Positions 8,894 through 16,915 of a DNA stretch of 64,000 nucleotides are shown piece after piece. Every line of letters begins with the position of its first letter. Positions within the stretch are counted from its first letter, which is position 1. The notes under the pieces are model-generated. The model was not told the origin of the DNA. It did not search any database and saw nothing but the letters and a program-made list of their open reading frames with translations. Location: NCBI GenBank assembly GCA_963713965.1, contig OY970217.1, positions 3,100,001 through 3,164,000 of the forward strand. The letters are read 5' to 3'. A program made the translations under genes and the position numbers. Source of the DNA: CALAGB01 sp963713965 (GTDB lineage Bacteria; Chloroflexota; Chloroflexia; Thermomicrobiales; Thermomicrobiaceae).

Positions 8894-9736
8894 GTGGCAA
8901 CGTTCAACAGCGACACGATCGTCTCAATCTTTGCCCACCCGGACGACGAGGTCTTTTCGGTTGGTGGCACGATTGCCCAGCACGCCGCCAAAGGGCGCGT
9001 TGTGGCAGTCTGCGCGACGCGGGGAGAGCTCGGTGAGATTCGTGATCCATCATTAGCCACGCGTGAAAACCTGGGTGCCGTGCGCGAACAGGAGCTGTTG
9101 CGCGCCTATGGGATTCTTGGCGTGAGTGACGTCCGGTTTCTGGACTACCGTGACTCGGGCATGGACGGTACTGAGGGAAATCAAGATCACCGTGCCTTCA
9201 TGAATGCTGATCCGAATGAAGCTGTCGGGAAGATTGTCAAGATCCTGCGCGAGATTGGCCCGTCCGCGGTCGTCACCTTCGAAGAGACCGGCGGCTACGG
9301 TCACCCGGATCATCTCGCCGTCCACCGATTCGTGACCGAGGCATTCAAGGCGGCAAGCGATCCAAATGCATATCCAGAACACGGCGACCCAATCGATCCG
9401 GGCCGACTCTTCTACTCCGGATTCCCGCGCTCGCTGATGAAGCGCATGTTCGGCCGCGCCCAAGAGCAAAACGTCGACGTCAGCGTTTTCAACGAACTCG
9501 ACATCGACAAACTCGGTCTGCCGGACGAAGCCCTAGACGTTGTTGCGGACGTGGCGGAATTTCTGGAGCTCAAAACGAGCGCAATGCGGGCACACGGAAC
9601 CCAATATGACGAGAGCGGCCCGTTGTCTCAAGCGCCGGAAGAAGTGCGACGAGAGTTTGGATCCCACGAGTACTTCCAGTTTGGTAGCGGGGTGGAATTG
9701 CCTGAAGGTCGGCCGCAGACGAGTCTGTTTGCATGA
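8894..9736 (+). CDS. PIG-L/LmbE-family zinc deacetylase
   Basis: 280-residue zinc hydrolase of the GlcNAc-PI/mycothiol deacetylase family. Zinc ligands are in AHPDDE near residue 14, and the second motif GHPDH follows GGYG near residue 135. Substrates in this family include N-acetylglucosaminyl lipids, MshB/Mca mycothiol compounds and BshB bacillithiol precursors; which one applies here is not readable. The start is GTG 8894, with AGAGGAG about 8 bases upstream. It follows the methyltransferase gene closely and precedes the leucine leader. Confidence 0.88.
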   Translation: MATFNSDTIVSIFAHPDDEVFSVGGTIAQHAAKGRVVAVCATRGELGEIRDPSLATRENLGAVREQELLRAYGILGVSDVRFLDYRDSGMDGTEGNQDHRAFMNADPNEAVGKIVKILREIGPSAVVTFEETGGYGHPDHLAVHRFVTEAFKAASDPNAYPEHGDPIDPGRLFYSGFPRSLMKRMFGRAQEQNVDVSVFNELDIDKLGLPDEALDVVADVAEFLELKTSAMRAHGTQYDESGPLSQAPEEVRREFGSHEYFQFGSGVELPEGRPQTSLFA

Positions 9737-9772
9737 CGAGAAGCTGATCTAGTCAGCCGCTACGCATTCAAG

Positions 9773-9802
9773 TTGACAGTCGTTGAGACCGTCTGCTAGA
9801 GT
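9773..9802 (+). promoter_or_regulatory. Promoter of the leucine operon
   Basis: TTGACA (9773-9778), an 18-base spacer ending in TGC, and TAGAGT (9797-9802) form an extended -10 promoter. The start near 9809 immediately precedes the T-box Stem I. Confidence 0.55.
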
Positions 9803-9808
9803 TCGCGC

Positions 9809-10048
9809 AGTCAAACAGGCGCTGATGGGAAGTAGTAGCGCACGCGAGGTTTCAGCGAGCCGGTGAAGTGGTGTGAATCCGGCAGCCAGAATGCGCGAAC
9901 TCGTCCCGGAGCCGCTGAGGTGATCGACACGTAGCCTCAGCCGGGTCGCGACCGTTATCTCGCTCCGAGTGGACCATGATTGCAGTGATCGTGGTCAATC
10001 AGGGTGGTACCGCGGGTTGACCCCGTCCCTTTGTGGGACGGGTTTTTT
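9809..10048 (+). promoter_or_regulatory. Leucine-specific T-box leader with intrinsic terminator
   Basis: T-box riboswitch that senses uncharged tRNA-Leu. Lower Stem I is GGGA (9827-9830) with TCCC (9904-9907), and upper Stem I begins with GCGC (9838-9841) with GCGC (9893-9896). The internal specifier loop has AGTAGTA on the 5' side and GAACTCG on the 3' side. That places the specifier CTC (Leu) at 9900-9902, directly after the conserved GAA. The apical region AGCGAGCCGG...GGTGTGAATCCGG is typical. The T-box AGGGTGGTACCGCG lies at 10001-10014. Its TGGT bulge fits the A discriminator of tRNA-Leu. The terminator CCCGTCCC/GGGACGGG followed by TTTTTT is at 10022-10048. Confidence 0.93.
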
Positions 10049-10063
10049 GTATTTGGGACGATC

Positions 10064-10168
10064 ATGATTCAGCGAACAAACCATCCGAATCTAATCGCGG
10101 AGCAGCTTCTCGCCCTTATCAGGCCCCGAGAAGGGGCCAGAAGAGCGTTGGGGGAAAGCACGTCCTGA
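10064..10168 (+). CDS. Putative leu leader peptide (34 residues)
   Basis: Short frame between the T-box terminator and leuA, beginning MIQRTNHPNLIAEQLLALIR and ending in TGA at 10166. It carries a Leu/Ile-dense run, with codons CTA ATC at 10091-10096 and CTT CTC GCC CTT ATC at 10106-10120. A second terminator follows 27 bases after the stop. Such an arrangement is that of a ribosome-mediated attenuator: stalling at the leucine codons would leave 10147-10154 free to pair with 10198-10205. The ribosome site is weak (GGGA, 6 bases upstream). No homologue is known to me. Confidence 0.5.
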   Translation: MIQRTNHPNLIAEQLLALIRPREGARRALGESTS

Positions 10169-10194
10169 TTCATCGCACGACCGACGATTGTCTG

Positions 10195-10224
10195 CGGCCC
10201 CCAACTTTGGGGGTCGTTTTATTG
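10195..10224 (+). terminator. Second intrinsic terminator/attenuator before leuA
   Basis: CGGCCCCC (10195-10202) pairs with GGGGGTCG (10209-10216; one G-U), followed by TTTTATT. The alternative partner GTTGGGGG (10147-10154) pairs perfectly over 8 bp with CCCCCAAC (10198-10205), so the hairpin can be switched off. Confidence 0.65.
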
Positions 10225-10246
10225 TTCGTCAGCTGGGGGAACTTCT

Positions 10247-11773
10247 ATGAGTGATCGACTGATCGTCTTTGATACGACATTGCGGGACGGTGAGCAGTCG
10301 CCGGGAGCGACCATGACCAGCCCGGAAAAGCTTGAGGTCGCCAGGCAGTTGGCTAAGCTGGGCATCGACGTGATGGAGGCCGGGTTCCCGGCCGCGTCGC
10401 CCGGAGATCTCGACGCGGTGCGGCAGATCGCGCGCGAGGTCAAGGGCGTCACTATTTGCGGGCTGGCGCGTGCCAACGCGTTCGACGTCGATAAAGCGTG
10501 GGAGGGCGTACGCGATGCCGAATCCGCGCGCATCCACACGTTCATTGCCACCTCTCCGGTGCACATGCAATACAAGCTGCGAAAAACGCCGGATGAGGTG
10601 ATCGAGTCGGCTGTAGCTGCCGTGTCGCGGGCCAAAGGCTATCTGGAGGACGTCGAGTTCTCGGCCGAAGACGCCACGCGCAGCGACTGGGATTTCCTGT
10701 GTCGCATCGTAGCCGCCACCATCGATGCCGGTGCTACCACCATCAACCTTCCCGACACGGTCGGCTACACCACGCCGTATGAGTATGCGCGGTTGATCGA
10801 GCACATCACCGCCAACGTGCCGGGCATCGAGAAGATTACATTGAGCGTGCACTGCCACAATGACCTGGGACTGGCCACCGCGAATACACTCTCCGCCATT
10901 GCCGCTGGCGCCCGCCAGATAGAGGTAACCGTCAACGGCATCGGAGAGCGGGCCGGCAACACCTCGCTTGAGGAAGTCGTCATGGCCCTGCACACCCGCA
11001 AGGACTTCTATAGAGGCGTGATGCCCCGCATCGACACCAAACAGCTGGTTCCGACCAGTAAGCTGGTAAGCCACCTCACCGGCATCGTGGTTCAGCCGAA
11101 CAAGGCGATCGTCGGAGCCAACGCCTTCGCGCACGAGGCAGGCATCCACCAGGATGGCATGCTCAAGCATCGGGATACCTACGAGATCATGACGCCACAG
11201 TCGGTCGGTTGGGAAATGAGCCGGCTGGTTCTCGGCAAGCATTCAGGACGCGCTGGGTTCACCGCACGCCTGAACGAACTGGGCTACGATGGCATCCCCA
11301 AGGAGAAGATCGACGATCTGTATAAGCGTTTCATCGAGCTCTCCGATCGCAAGAAGACGGTGACCAACGCCGACATCATCGCCATTATCGAGGAAGACCT
11401 TCAGAGCGCGCCCGACTACTACGTGCTCTCAGGTTGGCGGGCACACTCAGGAAATGACGGCAAGGCCGAGGCCTGGGTGAAGATTCAGGTCGACGGGGTC
11501 GATCGAGAGGCGACCGCAAACGGCAACGGGCAGATCGACGCGCTCTTCACTGCGATCGACAAACTCGTGCCGGGTGGTTCCGAGCTCGAATCGTTCCATA
11601 TCGACGCCGTAACGCCCGGGGAGGATGCACAAGGTGAGGTAAGTGTTCGCGTGAGATGTGGCGAACATGTCTATAATGGCCGCGGAGTAGCAACGGATAT
11701 CGTGGAGGCAAGCGTTCGCGCCTACGTCATGGCGCTGAACCGTGGAACCGTGACAGCGGAGGTAACGGTCTAA
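10247..11773 (+). CDS. leuA: 2-isopropylmalate synthase
   Basis: First committed enzyme of leucine synthesis: acetyl-CoA plus 2-ketoisovalerate gives 2-isopropylmalate. 508 residues. The TIM barrel carries FDTTLRDGEQSPGA at the N-terminus, the metal-binding SVHCHNDLGLATAN, and NGIGERAGNTSLEE. The C-terminal ~130 residues form the LeuA regulatory domain, the site of leucine feedback. ATG 10247 has GGGGGAA upstream. It is the first gene of leuACDB, controlled by the T-box and the apparent attenuator. The next gene follows after 2 bases. Confidence 0.97.
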   Translation: MSDRLIVFDTTLRDGEQSPGATMTSPEKLEVARQLAKLGIDVMEAGFPAASPGDLDAVRQIAREVKGVTICGLARANAFDVDKAWEGVRDAESARIHTFIATSPVHMQYKLRKTPDEVIESAVAAVSRAKGYLEDVEFSAEDATRSDWDFLCRIVAATIDAGATTINLPDTVGYTTPYEYARLIEHITANVPGIEKITLSVHCHNDLGLATANTLSAIAAGARQIEVTVNGIGERAGNTSLEEVVMALHTRKDFYRGVMPRIDTKQLVPTSKLVSHLTGIVVQPNKAIVGANAFAHEAGIHQDGMLKHRDTYEIMTPQSVGWEMSRLVLGKHSGRAGFTARLNELGYDGIPKEKIDDLYKRFIELSDRKKTVTNADIIAIIEEDLQSAPDYYVLSGWRAHSGNDGKAEAWVKIQVDGVDREATANGNGQIDALFTAIDKLVPGGSELESFHIDAVTPGEDAQGEVSVRVRCGEHVYNGRGVATDIVEASVRAYVMALNRGTVTAEVTV

Positions 11774-11775
11774 TT

Positions 11776-13032
11776 ATGGGACTAACGATGACCGAGAAGA
11801 TCCTGGCACGTGCGGCGCATCAGCCGACCGTGACGCCGGGGGAGATCATCGAGATGGATGTCGATCTAGTCATGACGAACGACATCACTGCGCCGATCTC
11901 TATTGCAGAGTTCAAGAAGACCGGTCTTGAGCGCGTCTTTGACCCGAAGAAGGTGGTCATGGTGCCGGACCATTTCGTGCCGGCCAAAGACATCAAGGCG
12001 GCCGAGCAGGCCAAGGTCATGAGGGAGTTTGCCAAAGAGCAGGGGACGATTTATTTCGAGATCGGTCGAGCCGGTATCGAGCATGTCGTCCTCCCCGAGA
12101 ACGGTTTGACGCTGCCAGGGCAATCAATCATCGGGGCAGACTCGCATACCTGCACGTATGGCGCGTTCAACGCCTTCTCCACCGGCATGGGCTCGACCGA
12201 CATCGCGGCCGCCATGGCGCTCGGCACCATCTGGGTACGTGTGCCTGCGTCGATCAAGTTCGTCTACAACGGGACGTTGCCAGAGGGAGTCGGCGGCAAG
12301 GACCTGATTCTCTATACCATCGGTCAGATCGGCGTGGACGGAGCGCTAAACTGTGCCATGGAGTTCACCGGCCCGGTCATCGACAACCTGGAGATGGATC
12401 AGCGCATCACCATGGCGAACATGGCCATCGAGGCAGGTGCCAAGAGTGGTATCTTCGGCTTCGATGAGAAGACGCGTGAGTGGCTCGCGAACGTCACCGA
12501 CAAAACTTACACGCCGGTCGAGAGCGATCCGGATTGCACGTACCAGCAGGTGATCGAGTTCGATGTCTCCAACCTCAAGCCGCTTGTAGCACTGCCGCAT
12601 CTTCCTTCAAATGTGCATGGGGCGGACGAAGTTGGTGACATGCCGATCCAGCAGGTGGTGATCGGCTCTTGCACCAATGGTCGACTGAGCGATCTGCGGG
12701 ATGTAGCGCGCATCCTCGAGGGACGCCAGGTACACCCCGACGTGCGTTGCATCGTCATCCCAGGGAGCCAGGAAGTCGCCAAGCGGGCCACCAAAGAGGG
12801 TCTTGCCGACATCTTCATGGACTCGGGTGCCATCTTCTCGACTTCGACCTGCGGTCCGTGCCTGGGTGGCTACATGGGCGTCATCGCCAAGGGCGAGCGC
12901 TGCGTGTCCACCACTAACCGCAATTTTCGTGGCCGGATGGGTCATCGCGAGGCAGAGATCATTCTAGCGGGCCCGCAGGTGGCCGCTGCCAGCGCCATTC
13001 TCGGGAAAGTCGCGTCACCCGCGATGTTGTAG
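11776..13032 (+). CDS. leuC: 3-isopropylmalate dehydratase large subunit
   Basis: Aconitase-family [4Fe-4S] subunit that isomerises 2- to 3-isopropylmalate together with LeuD. 418 residues, the shorter LeuC/homoaconitase class rather than the ~466-residue enterobacterial form. Cluster cysteines are visible in GADSHTCTYGA, IGSCTNGR and STSTCGPCLGGYMG. Substrate residues are in NRNFRGRMGHREAEI. The second Met (MTEKIL) is a possible alternative start. It directly follows leuA. A ~100-base palindromic repeat separates it from leuD. Confidence 0.96.
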   Translation: MGLTMTEKILARAAHQPTVTPGEIIEMDVDLVMTNDITAPISIAEFKKTGLERVFDPKKVVMVPDHFVPAKDIKAAEQAKVMREFAKEQGTIYFEIGRAGIEHVVLPENGLTLPGQSIIGADSHTCTYGAFNAFSTGMGSTDIAAAMALGTIWVRVPASIKFVYNGTLPEGVGGKDLILYTIGQIGVDGALNCAMEFTGPVIDNLEMDQRITMANMAIEAGAKSGIFGFDEKTREWLANVTDKTYTPVESDPDCTYQQVIEFDVSNLKPLVALPHLPSNVHGADEVGDMPIQQVVIGSCTNGRLSDLRDVARILEGRQVHPDVRCIVIPGSQEVAKRATKEGLADIFMDSGAIFSTSTCGPCLGGYMGVIAKGERCVSTTNRNFRGRMGHREAEIILAGPQVAAASAILGKVASPAML

Positions 13033-13038
13033 TCAAAC

Positions 13039-13138
13039 GCCCTCACCCCCACCCCCTCTCCCAATTCTGGGAGAGGGGAGCAGTGTCTTCCTTCTCCCAG
13101 AATTGGGAGAAGGTGGCGCCGCAGCGACGGATGAGGGC
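13039..13138. repeat. ~100-bp palindromic intergenic repeat between leuC and leuD
   Basis: Outer arms are GCCCTCA (13039-13045) and TGAGGGC (13132-13138). Inside are two hairpins, CCCCTCTCCCA/TGGGAGAGGGG (13053-13078, 11 bp) and CCTTCTCCCA/TGGGAGAAGG (13090-13113, 10 bp). The core of the second is the reverse complement of the first, so the unit can also fold as one long stem. It resembles the CCCTCACCCC...CTCTCCCA elements scattered in many high-GC genomes. Located inside an operon, it may set the leuC:leuDB ratio (inference). Confidence 0.75.
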
Positions 13139-13155
13139 CGTAGAGGAGCACATTC

Positions 13156-13665
13156 ATGCAGGTTAGAGGGAAGGTTTGGAAGTTCGGGGACGACGTCGAT
13201 ACGGACGTCATCATCCCGGCACGCTATCTCGTCACCAGCGATCCGGATGAACTGGCCGAGCACGTGATGGAGGACATCGACCCCGAGTTCTCCGGCAAGG
13301 TGCAGCCAGGCGACATCATCGTCGCAGGGAAAAACTTCGGCTGCGGTTCGTCACGTGAGCACGCGCCGATTGCCATCAAGGCAGCTGGGGTCAAGGTTGT
13401 GGTGGCCGAGTCCTTCGCGCGCATCTTCTATCGCAATGCCATCAATATCGGACTGGCGATCGTGGAATCGCCCGATGCCAGCAAAGCGACAGAAATGGGC
13501 GACATCCTCGAGGTCGACACCGACGAGGGCGGCGTGTTGAACATCCGAACCGGCGAAACGTATGGAAGCACGCCGTATCCAGAATACGTGCAACAGATCA
13601 TCGACGCGGGCGGACTGATGAACGCGGTCGCTCAGCGCGTGAAGGAGAGACAGCAAGCTTCATGA
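13156..13665 (+). CDS. leuD: 3-isopropylmalate dehydratase small subunit
   Basis: Swivel-domain partner of LeuC. 169 residues, the short LeuD class that matches the short LeuC. Diagnostic stretches are GDDVDTDVIIPARYL near the start and GKNFGCGSSREHAPIA with the substrate-contacting loop. FARIFYRNAINIG follows. The ATG lies 18 bases after the palindromic repeat. Its stop overlaps the leuB start (ATGA), indicating translational coupling. Confidence 0.96.
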   Translation: MQVRGKVWKFGDDVDTDVIIPARYLVTSDPDELAEHVMEDIDPEFSGKVQPGDIIVAGKNFGCGSSREHAPIAIKAAGVKVVVAESFARIFYRNAINIGLAIVESPDASKATEMGDILEVDTDEGGVLNIRTGETYGSTPYPEYVQQIIDAGGLMNAVAQRVKERQQAS

Positions 13666-14789
13666 GCGACCGATCATTCAAGATCATGCTCCTCGGCGGT
13701 GACGGAGTTGGTCCCGAGGTACTGGATGAGGCGCGTGCGCTGCTTACGTCTATTGGTCCCACTGCCAACGTTGCCTTCGAGTTCAGCAATGCGCTTATCG
13801 GCGGTGCTGCCATCGACGAGCACGGCGTGCCGATGCGTGATGAGGACGTCGAAGCCGCTCGGCAGTCCGATGCCATTCTCCTCGGCGCTGTTGGTGGGCC
13901 GAAATGGGACCATCTGGGCAAGGCTGAGCGACCGGAAGCTGGGCTCCTCGGTCTGCGCAAGACGCTCGGGCTCTTTGCCAATCTGCGACCGGTCAAGGTG
14001 TTCGACGCACTGGCCAACAATTCTCCACTCAAGTCCGAGATCGCGCGCGGCTCGGATCTGATGATCGTGCGCGAACTGACCGGTGGGCTCTACTTTGGAC
14101 GGCCGTCAAAGCGAATGAAGGACGAGACCGGTCGACACGCGGTCGACACGCTGCCATATCACGAGTCGGAGATCGAGCGCATCGTCGATCTGGCGTTTCG
14201 GCTGGCGCGTTCGCGCAAGAAACACGTCACCAGCGTCGACAAGGCCAACGTACTGAACACGTCGCAACTGTGGCGCGAGGTTGCCATCGAGGTCTCGGAG
14301 CGCTACCCGGATGTCCGATTCGATCACGCATTGGTCGATTCCTGCGCCATGCGGCTAATAAGCCGGCCAGGTGACTTCGACGTCATGGTCATGGAGAACC
14401 TGTTCGGCGATGTGCTCAGCGACGAAGCCGCGGTATTGGCGGGTTCGCTCGGCATGCTCCCGTCGGCCAGCCTCAACGGCCAGAAGCCGGAACGGCAGGG
14501 GACGACGGCAGCGCTCTTCGGCATGTACGAGCCGGTGCATGGCTCGGCACCCGATATTGCCGGTCAAGGCGTCGCCAATCCCATCGGAGCCATCCTCAGC
14601 GCCGCCATGATGCTGCGCTTCTCCTTCGAGCTCGGCGATTTGGCTGACACCGTCGAGATGGCAGTTGGTCAGGCGCTCGTCGAAGGACTGCGCACGGCCG
14701 ATATCGCCTCGAGCGGGGAGAAAGCTGTCTCGACCCAGGAGATGGCCGCACGCATCCGTGATCTGGTCATGGCGACGTTCCGGGCATGA
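13662..14789 (+). CDS. leuB: 3-isopropylmalate dehydrogenase
   Basis: NAD-dependent oxidative decarboxylation of 3-isopropylmalate to 2-ketoisocaproate. 375 residues. The family motifs are GGDGVGPEV, LLGAVGGPKWD, the substrate segment LRKTLGLFANLRPVK, RELTGGLYFG, DKANVL and the NAD loop HGSAPDIAGQGVANP. It overlaps leuD by 4 bases. It is followed after 52 bases by the DUF692 gene, which is probably on the same transcript. Confidence 0.97.
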   Translation: MSDRSFKIMLLGGDGVGPEVLDEARALLTSIGPTANVAFEFSNALIGGAAIDEHGVPMRDEDVEAARQSDAILLGAVGGPKWDHLGKAERPEAGLLGLRKTLGLFANLRPVKVFDALANNSPLKSEIARGSDLMIVRELTGGLYFGRPSKRMKDETGRHAVDTLPYHESEIERIVDLAFRLARSRKKHVTSVDKANVLNTSQLWREVAIEVSERYPDVRFDHALVDSCAMRLISRPGDFDVMVMENLFGDVLSDEAAVLAGSLGMLPSASLNGQKPERQGTTAALFGMYEPVHGSAPDIAGQGVANPIGAILSAAMMLRFSFELGDLADTVEMAVGQALVEGLRTADIASSGEKAVSTQEMAARIRDLVMATFRA

Positions 14790-14841
14790 TCCAGGCGTCC
14801 CTCCCGCGTGGCGATGCGCCGGTCAAACGTGGATTCGGCAA

Positions 14842-15657
14842 ATGAAGACACAGCTTGGAGTGAAGTGGTCGGCGATGTCTGACGAGGTCGCCGATTTGGT
14901 CGACATCCAGGAAGTGGCCGGCTGGGACCTGGACCGGTGTGAGCTCTGCGGACCGCTTCTGTTGCACAATCTGGACAGCGACTTCAGTATCGCGGTGCCG
15001 GAGGTGCTTGACGGCGCATGGCTAGAGCGTTGCCGGTGGGCATTGGAGCGAACGCAGGCTCCCTGGTTCAGCCTGCATCTTGGTTTCAGCGCGGAAGCCG
15101 TGAGATTTGACGGCCACATGCTGCCGTCGTCGCCGGTGCTTGGTCGAGACGTCTGTTTCGAACGCATGGCCAACGCCGTTGGGTTTGCGGTACAACATCT
15201 CGATCTGCCTGTCCTCATCGAGAATCTCGACTACTGCCCGGAAGGTGCCTACGAACACATCTGCGAGCCGCGCTTCATCAGCAAAATCGTCGAGTCGACT
15301 GGTTGCCGGATGCTGCTCGATCTTGCGCATCTTCAGGTGAGTGCCGACTGGCTCGGATATTCCGCCGATGAGTACGCCTCGTTGTTGCCGCTGGATCACG
15401 TCATCGAGGTTCATCTGAGCAGTCCTCGAATGCTCGATAAACACCTTGACGACGGCCATTTCGAGCTGTTGGAACAGGACTTCCGATTACTCAGCTGGGT
15501 CCTCGAGCGTTGCACTCCCAGGGCGGTTGTATTGGAATACACACGTGACCGCCGGAGTCTCGAGAGGCAATTGAGACAAATCCGCTCGATTCTTGACCAT
15601 AACGGTATTCGCGTGGGAGAATTGCGTCGTGAGGACAAGAGCGACCGGCCGGGTTGA
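14842..15657 (+). CDS. DUF692/MNIO-family protein
   Basis: 271-residue TIM-barrel protein of the DUF692 family, the multinuclear non-heme iron oxidative enzymes typified by MbnB. Matching positions are SLHLGFS, PVLIENLDY, MLLDLAHLQVSAD, VIEVHLSS and HLDDGHFEL, then VVLEYTRD near the end; these supply the His/Glu/Asp metal ligands of the barrel. Known members modify cysteines or asparagines of short peptides with a partner protein. I see no precursor peptide or partner gene here. ATG 14842 is chosen after the leuB stop; a weak upstream site makes the start uncertain. Its stop lies inside the -35 box of the next gene's promoter. Confidence 0.72.
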   Translation: MKTQLGVKWSAMSDEVADLVDIQEVAGWDLDRCELCGPLLLHNLDSDFSIAVPEVLDGAWLERCRWALERTQAPWFSLHLGFSAEAVRFDGHMLPSSPVLGRDVCFERMANAVGFAVQHLDLPVLIENLDYCPEGAYEHICEPRFISKIVESTGCRMLLDLAHLQVSADWLGYSADEYASLLPLDHVIEVHLSSPRMLDKHLDDGHFELLEQDFRLLSWVLERCTPRAVVLEYTRDRRSLERQLRQIRSILDHNGIRVGELRREDKSDRPG

Positions 15658-15681
15658 CACCCTGGACGGCCGCGGTATTAT
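15654..15681 (+). promoter_or_regulatory. Promoter of the IscA-type gene
   Basis: TTGACA (15654-15659) and TATTAT (15676-15681) are 16 bases apart. The -35 overlaps the stop codon of the DUF692 gene. The leader contains a small hairpin, GTTGAT/ATCAAC. Confidence 0.65.
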
Positions 15682-15758
15682 TTCTATAGGTTTAGGTTGA
15701 TTAAAGGCATCAACTCCGTCGAGGCTCGGTATTCGACGAACGCTGAAGGGAAACTGAC

Positions 15759-16145
15759 ATGAGTGTTGCCGCAGAGCAAATGATCTCGCTCACCACTGAG
15801 GCGGTCACGCAGCTTCGCGATTATTTGGGAGAGCAGGGCACTCCGGACGCCATGCTTCGCGTATTTGTCTCGCCGGGCGGCTGCTCAGGACTCAGCTACG
15901 GGATGACCGTCGAGGATGTCGCTGAGGAAGATGACCACATCATCGAGCAAGAGGGAATGCGGGTGCTGGTCGATCAGTTCAGCGCCATGTATCTCGAGGG
16001 CTCTGAGATCGACTACGTCAACAGCCTGATGGGCGGCGGATTCACCGTCCACAACCCGAACGCTGTCGCCAGTTGCGCGTGCGGTCACTCGTTCGACACG
16101 GGCGAAAACGGCGGTACGGCGCAGGGTTGCGGCTGCGGAGCCTAA
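15759..16145 (+). CDS. A-type Fe-S carrier (IscA/ErpA-like)
   Basis: 128-residue HesB/IscA-fold scaffold or carrier that delivers Fe-S clusters to apoproteins. All three conserved cysteines are present: one in VSPGGCSGLSY and two in ASCACGHSF. The extra C-terminal tail GENGGTAQGCGCGA adds two more cysteines beyond the usual end. AAGGGAAA precedes the ATG by about 7 bases. Its own promoter and the preceding iron-enzyme gene (DUF692) and Fe-S LeuC suggest a loose iron theme, which is inference. Confidence 0.9.
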   Translation: MSVAAEQMISLTTEAVTQLRDYLGEQGTPDAMLRVFVSPGGCSGLSYGMTVEDVAEEDDHIIEQEGMRVLVDQFSAMYLEGSEIDYVNSLMGGGFTVHNPNAVASCACGHSFDTGENGGTAQGCGCGA

Positions 16146-16155
16146 TTCCCTAACA

Positions 16156-16175
16156 TGACCGCCAATTCGCGGTCA
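16156..16175 (+). terminator. Hairpin after the IscA-type gene
   Basis: TGACCGC (16156-16162) and GCGGTCA (16169-16175) with a 6-base loop, followed by a short GTTCTCC. No clear T-run. Confidence 0.45.
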
Positions 16176-16221
16176 GTTCTCCTGAAGCGATAGCCGCACT
16201 ACGCACCATTGAACAGACACG

Positions 16222-16252
16222 AAAAACGGGCCCCGATTCATTCGGAGCCCGT
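16222..16252 (-). terminator. Terminator for the minus-strand secretion cluster
   Basis: Read on the minus strand, ACGGGCTCCGA pairs with TCGGGGCCCGT (one mismatch) and is followed by TTTTTC. It lies ~210 bases past the end of the 16463-16915 gene. Confidence 0.6.
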
Positions 16253-16279
16253 TTGGTCTATGCGCTATTCTGTTTCCAG

Positions 16280-16343
16280 GCCACTGCTCGCGCTAATCGG
16301 CGATTTGTGCCACGCGCACGGAGCGTCACCAGTTCCGGCGTCG
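16280..16343 (-). pseudogene. Remnant related to the 3' end of the small gene at 20155-20373
   Basis: About 48 bases match 20143-20190 with few substitutions, interrupted here by an extra 16 bases (GCGCACGGAGCGTCAC). The match covers the last codons and stop of the 20155-20373 reading frame. The insertion breaks the frame, so this is a decayed copy of that gene end. The rest of 16256-16462 shows nothing I recognise. Confidence 0.45.
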
Positions 16344-16462
16344 TCGGACGGGCTCGTATCGCAGAAGCGTGCTATTCATGGCGATTTCGGGCACTGTTCA
16401 CAGCGTGCGCCATTTAGCTATGGGCCCATTGGACAACGCCACGTCACAACACGCTGGTGAGT

Positions 16463-16915
16463 CTATGGCGAAGTAGTTTCAGTGGCTGTTGCGCTGTCTG
16501 TAGACTCCGGCTGGGTAGTATCAGCGGCTGTCGCGGTGCTTGTTGCCTCCGGCTGAGCGGTGTCAGTGGCTGTTTCGGTGCCGGTCGCCGGTGACTGAGC
16601 AGCGTCGATTGCGTTCGGACTGTTTGGAGTATCTGTCTGGCTTGTTTGCGTCGCCGTTGATGTTCCGGATGAATCGTTTTGTCCGCAAGCTTCTGGTTGC
16701 GTCTGGGTGGTATCGGTATCCGCGTTGGCTGCGTCAGCAGTCGTCGCGTTGTTGCTCGTACACACAGTTGGAATGGAGAGCTTTGGAACCCGGACTGTCA
16801 CTACGCCTGCGTTCGTCGGGGGTAGGGCGACAGACGCGGTAAAGGCGTAGGTGATCGTACCGATAGCGAGCACAATAGCCATGCACAACATCAGGCGAAC
16901 CGGACTAATCCGCAT
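16463..16915 (-). CDS. Small exported Thr/Ala/Ser-rich low-complexity protein
   Basis: 150 residues. A hydrophobic N-terminal segment (residues ~5-28, ending TYAFTAS) acts as signal peptide or anchor. A short domain with two cysteines follows, then a ~90-residue tail of Thr, Ala, Ser, Gln, Asp and Glu with repeated ATDTAQPE- and TTQPES-like units. Its ATG shares one base with the signal peptidase stop (TGATG), so translation is coupled. The N-terminus resembles that of the 18660-19037 protein (AYAFTAQ). I infer a substrate of the adjacent SipW-like peptidase. Confidence 0.7.
   Translation of the reverse strand: MRISPVRLMLCMAIVLAIGTITYAFTASVALPPTNAGVVTVRVPKLSIPTVCTSNNATTADAANADTDTTQTQPEACGQNDSSGTSTATQTSQTDTPNSPNAIDAAQSPATGTETATDTAQPEATSTATAADTTQPESTDSATATETTSP

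Noticed and set aside
10033..10254. 73-residue frame covering the leuA leader
   Set aside because: It overlaps the T-box terminator and has no ribosome site; the 10064-10168 frame explains the leader better.
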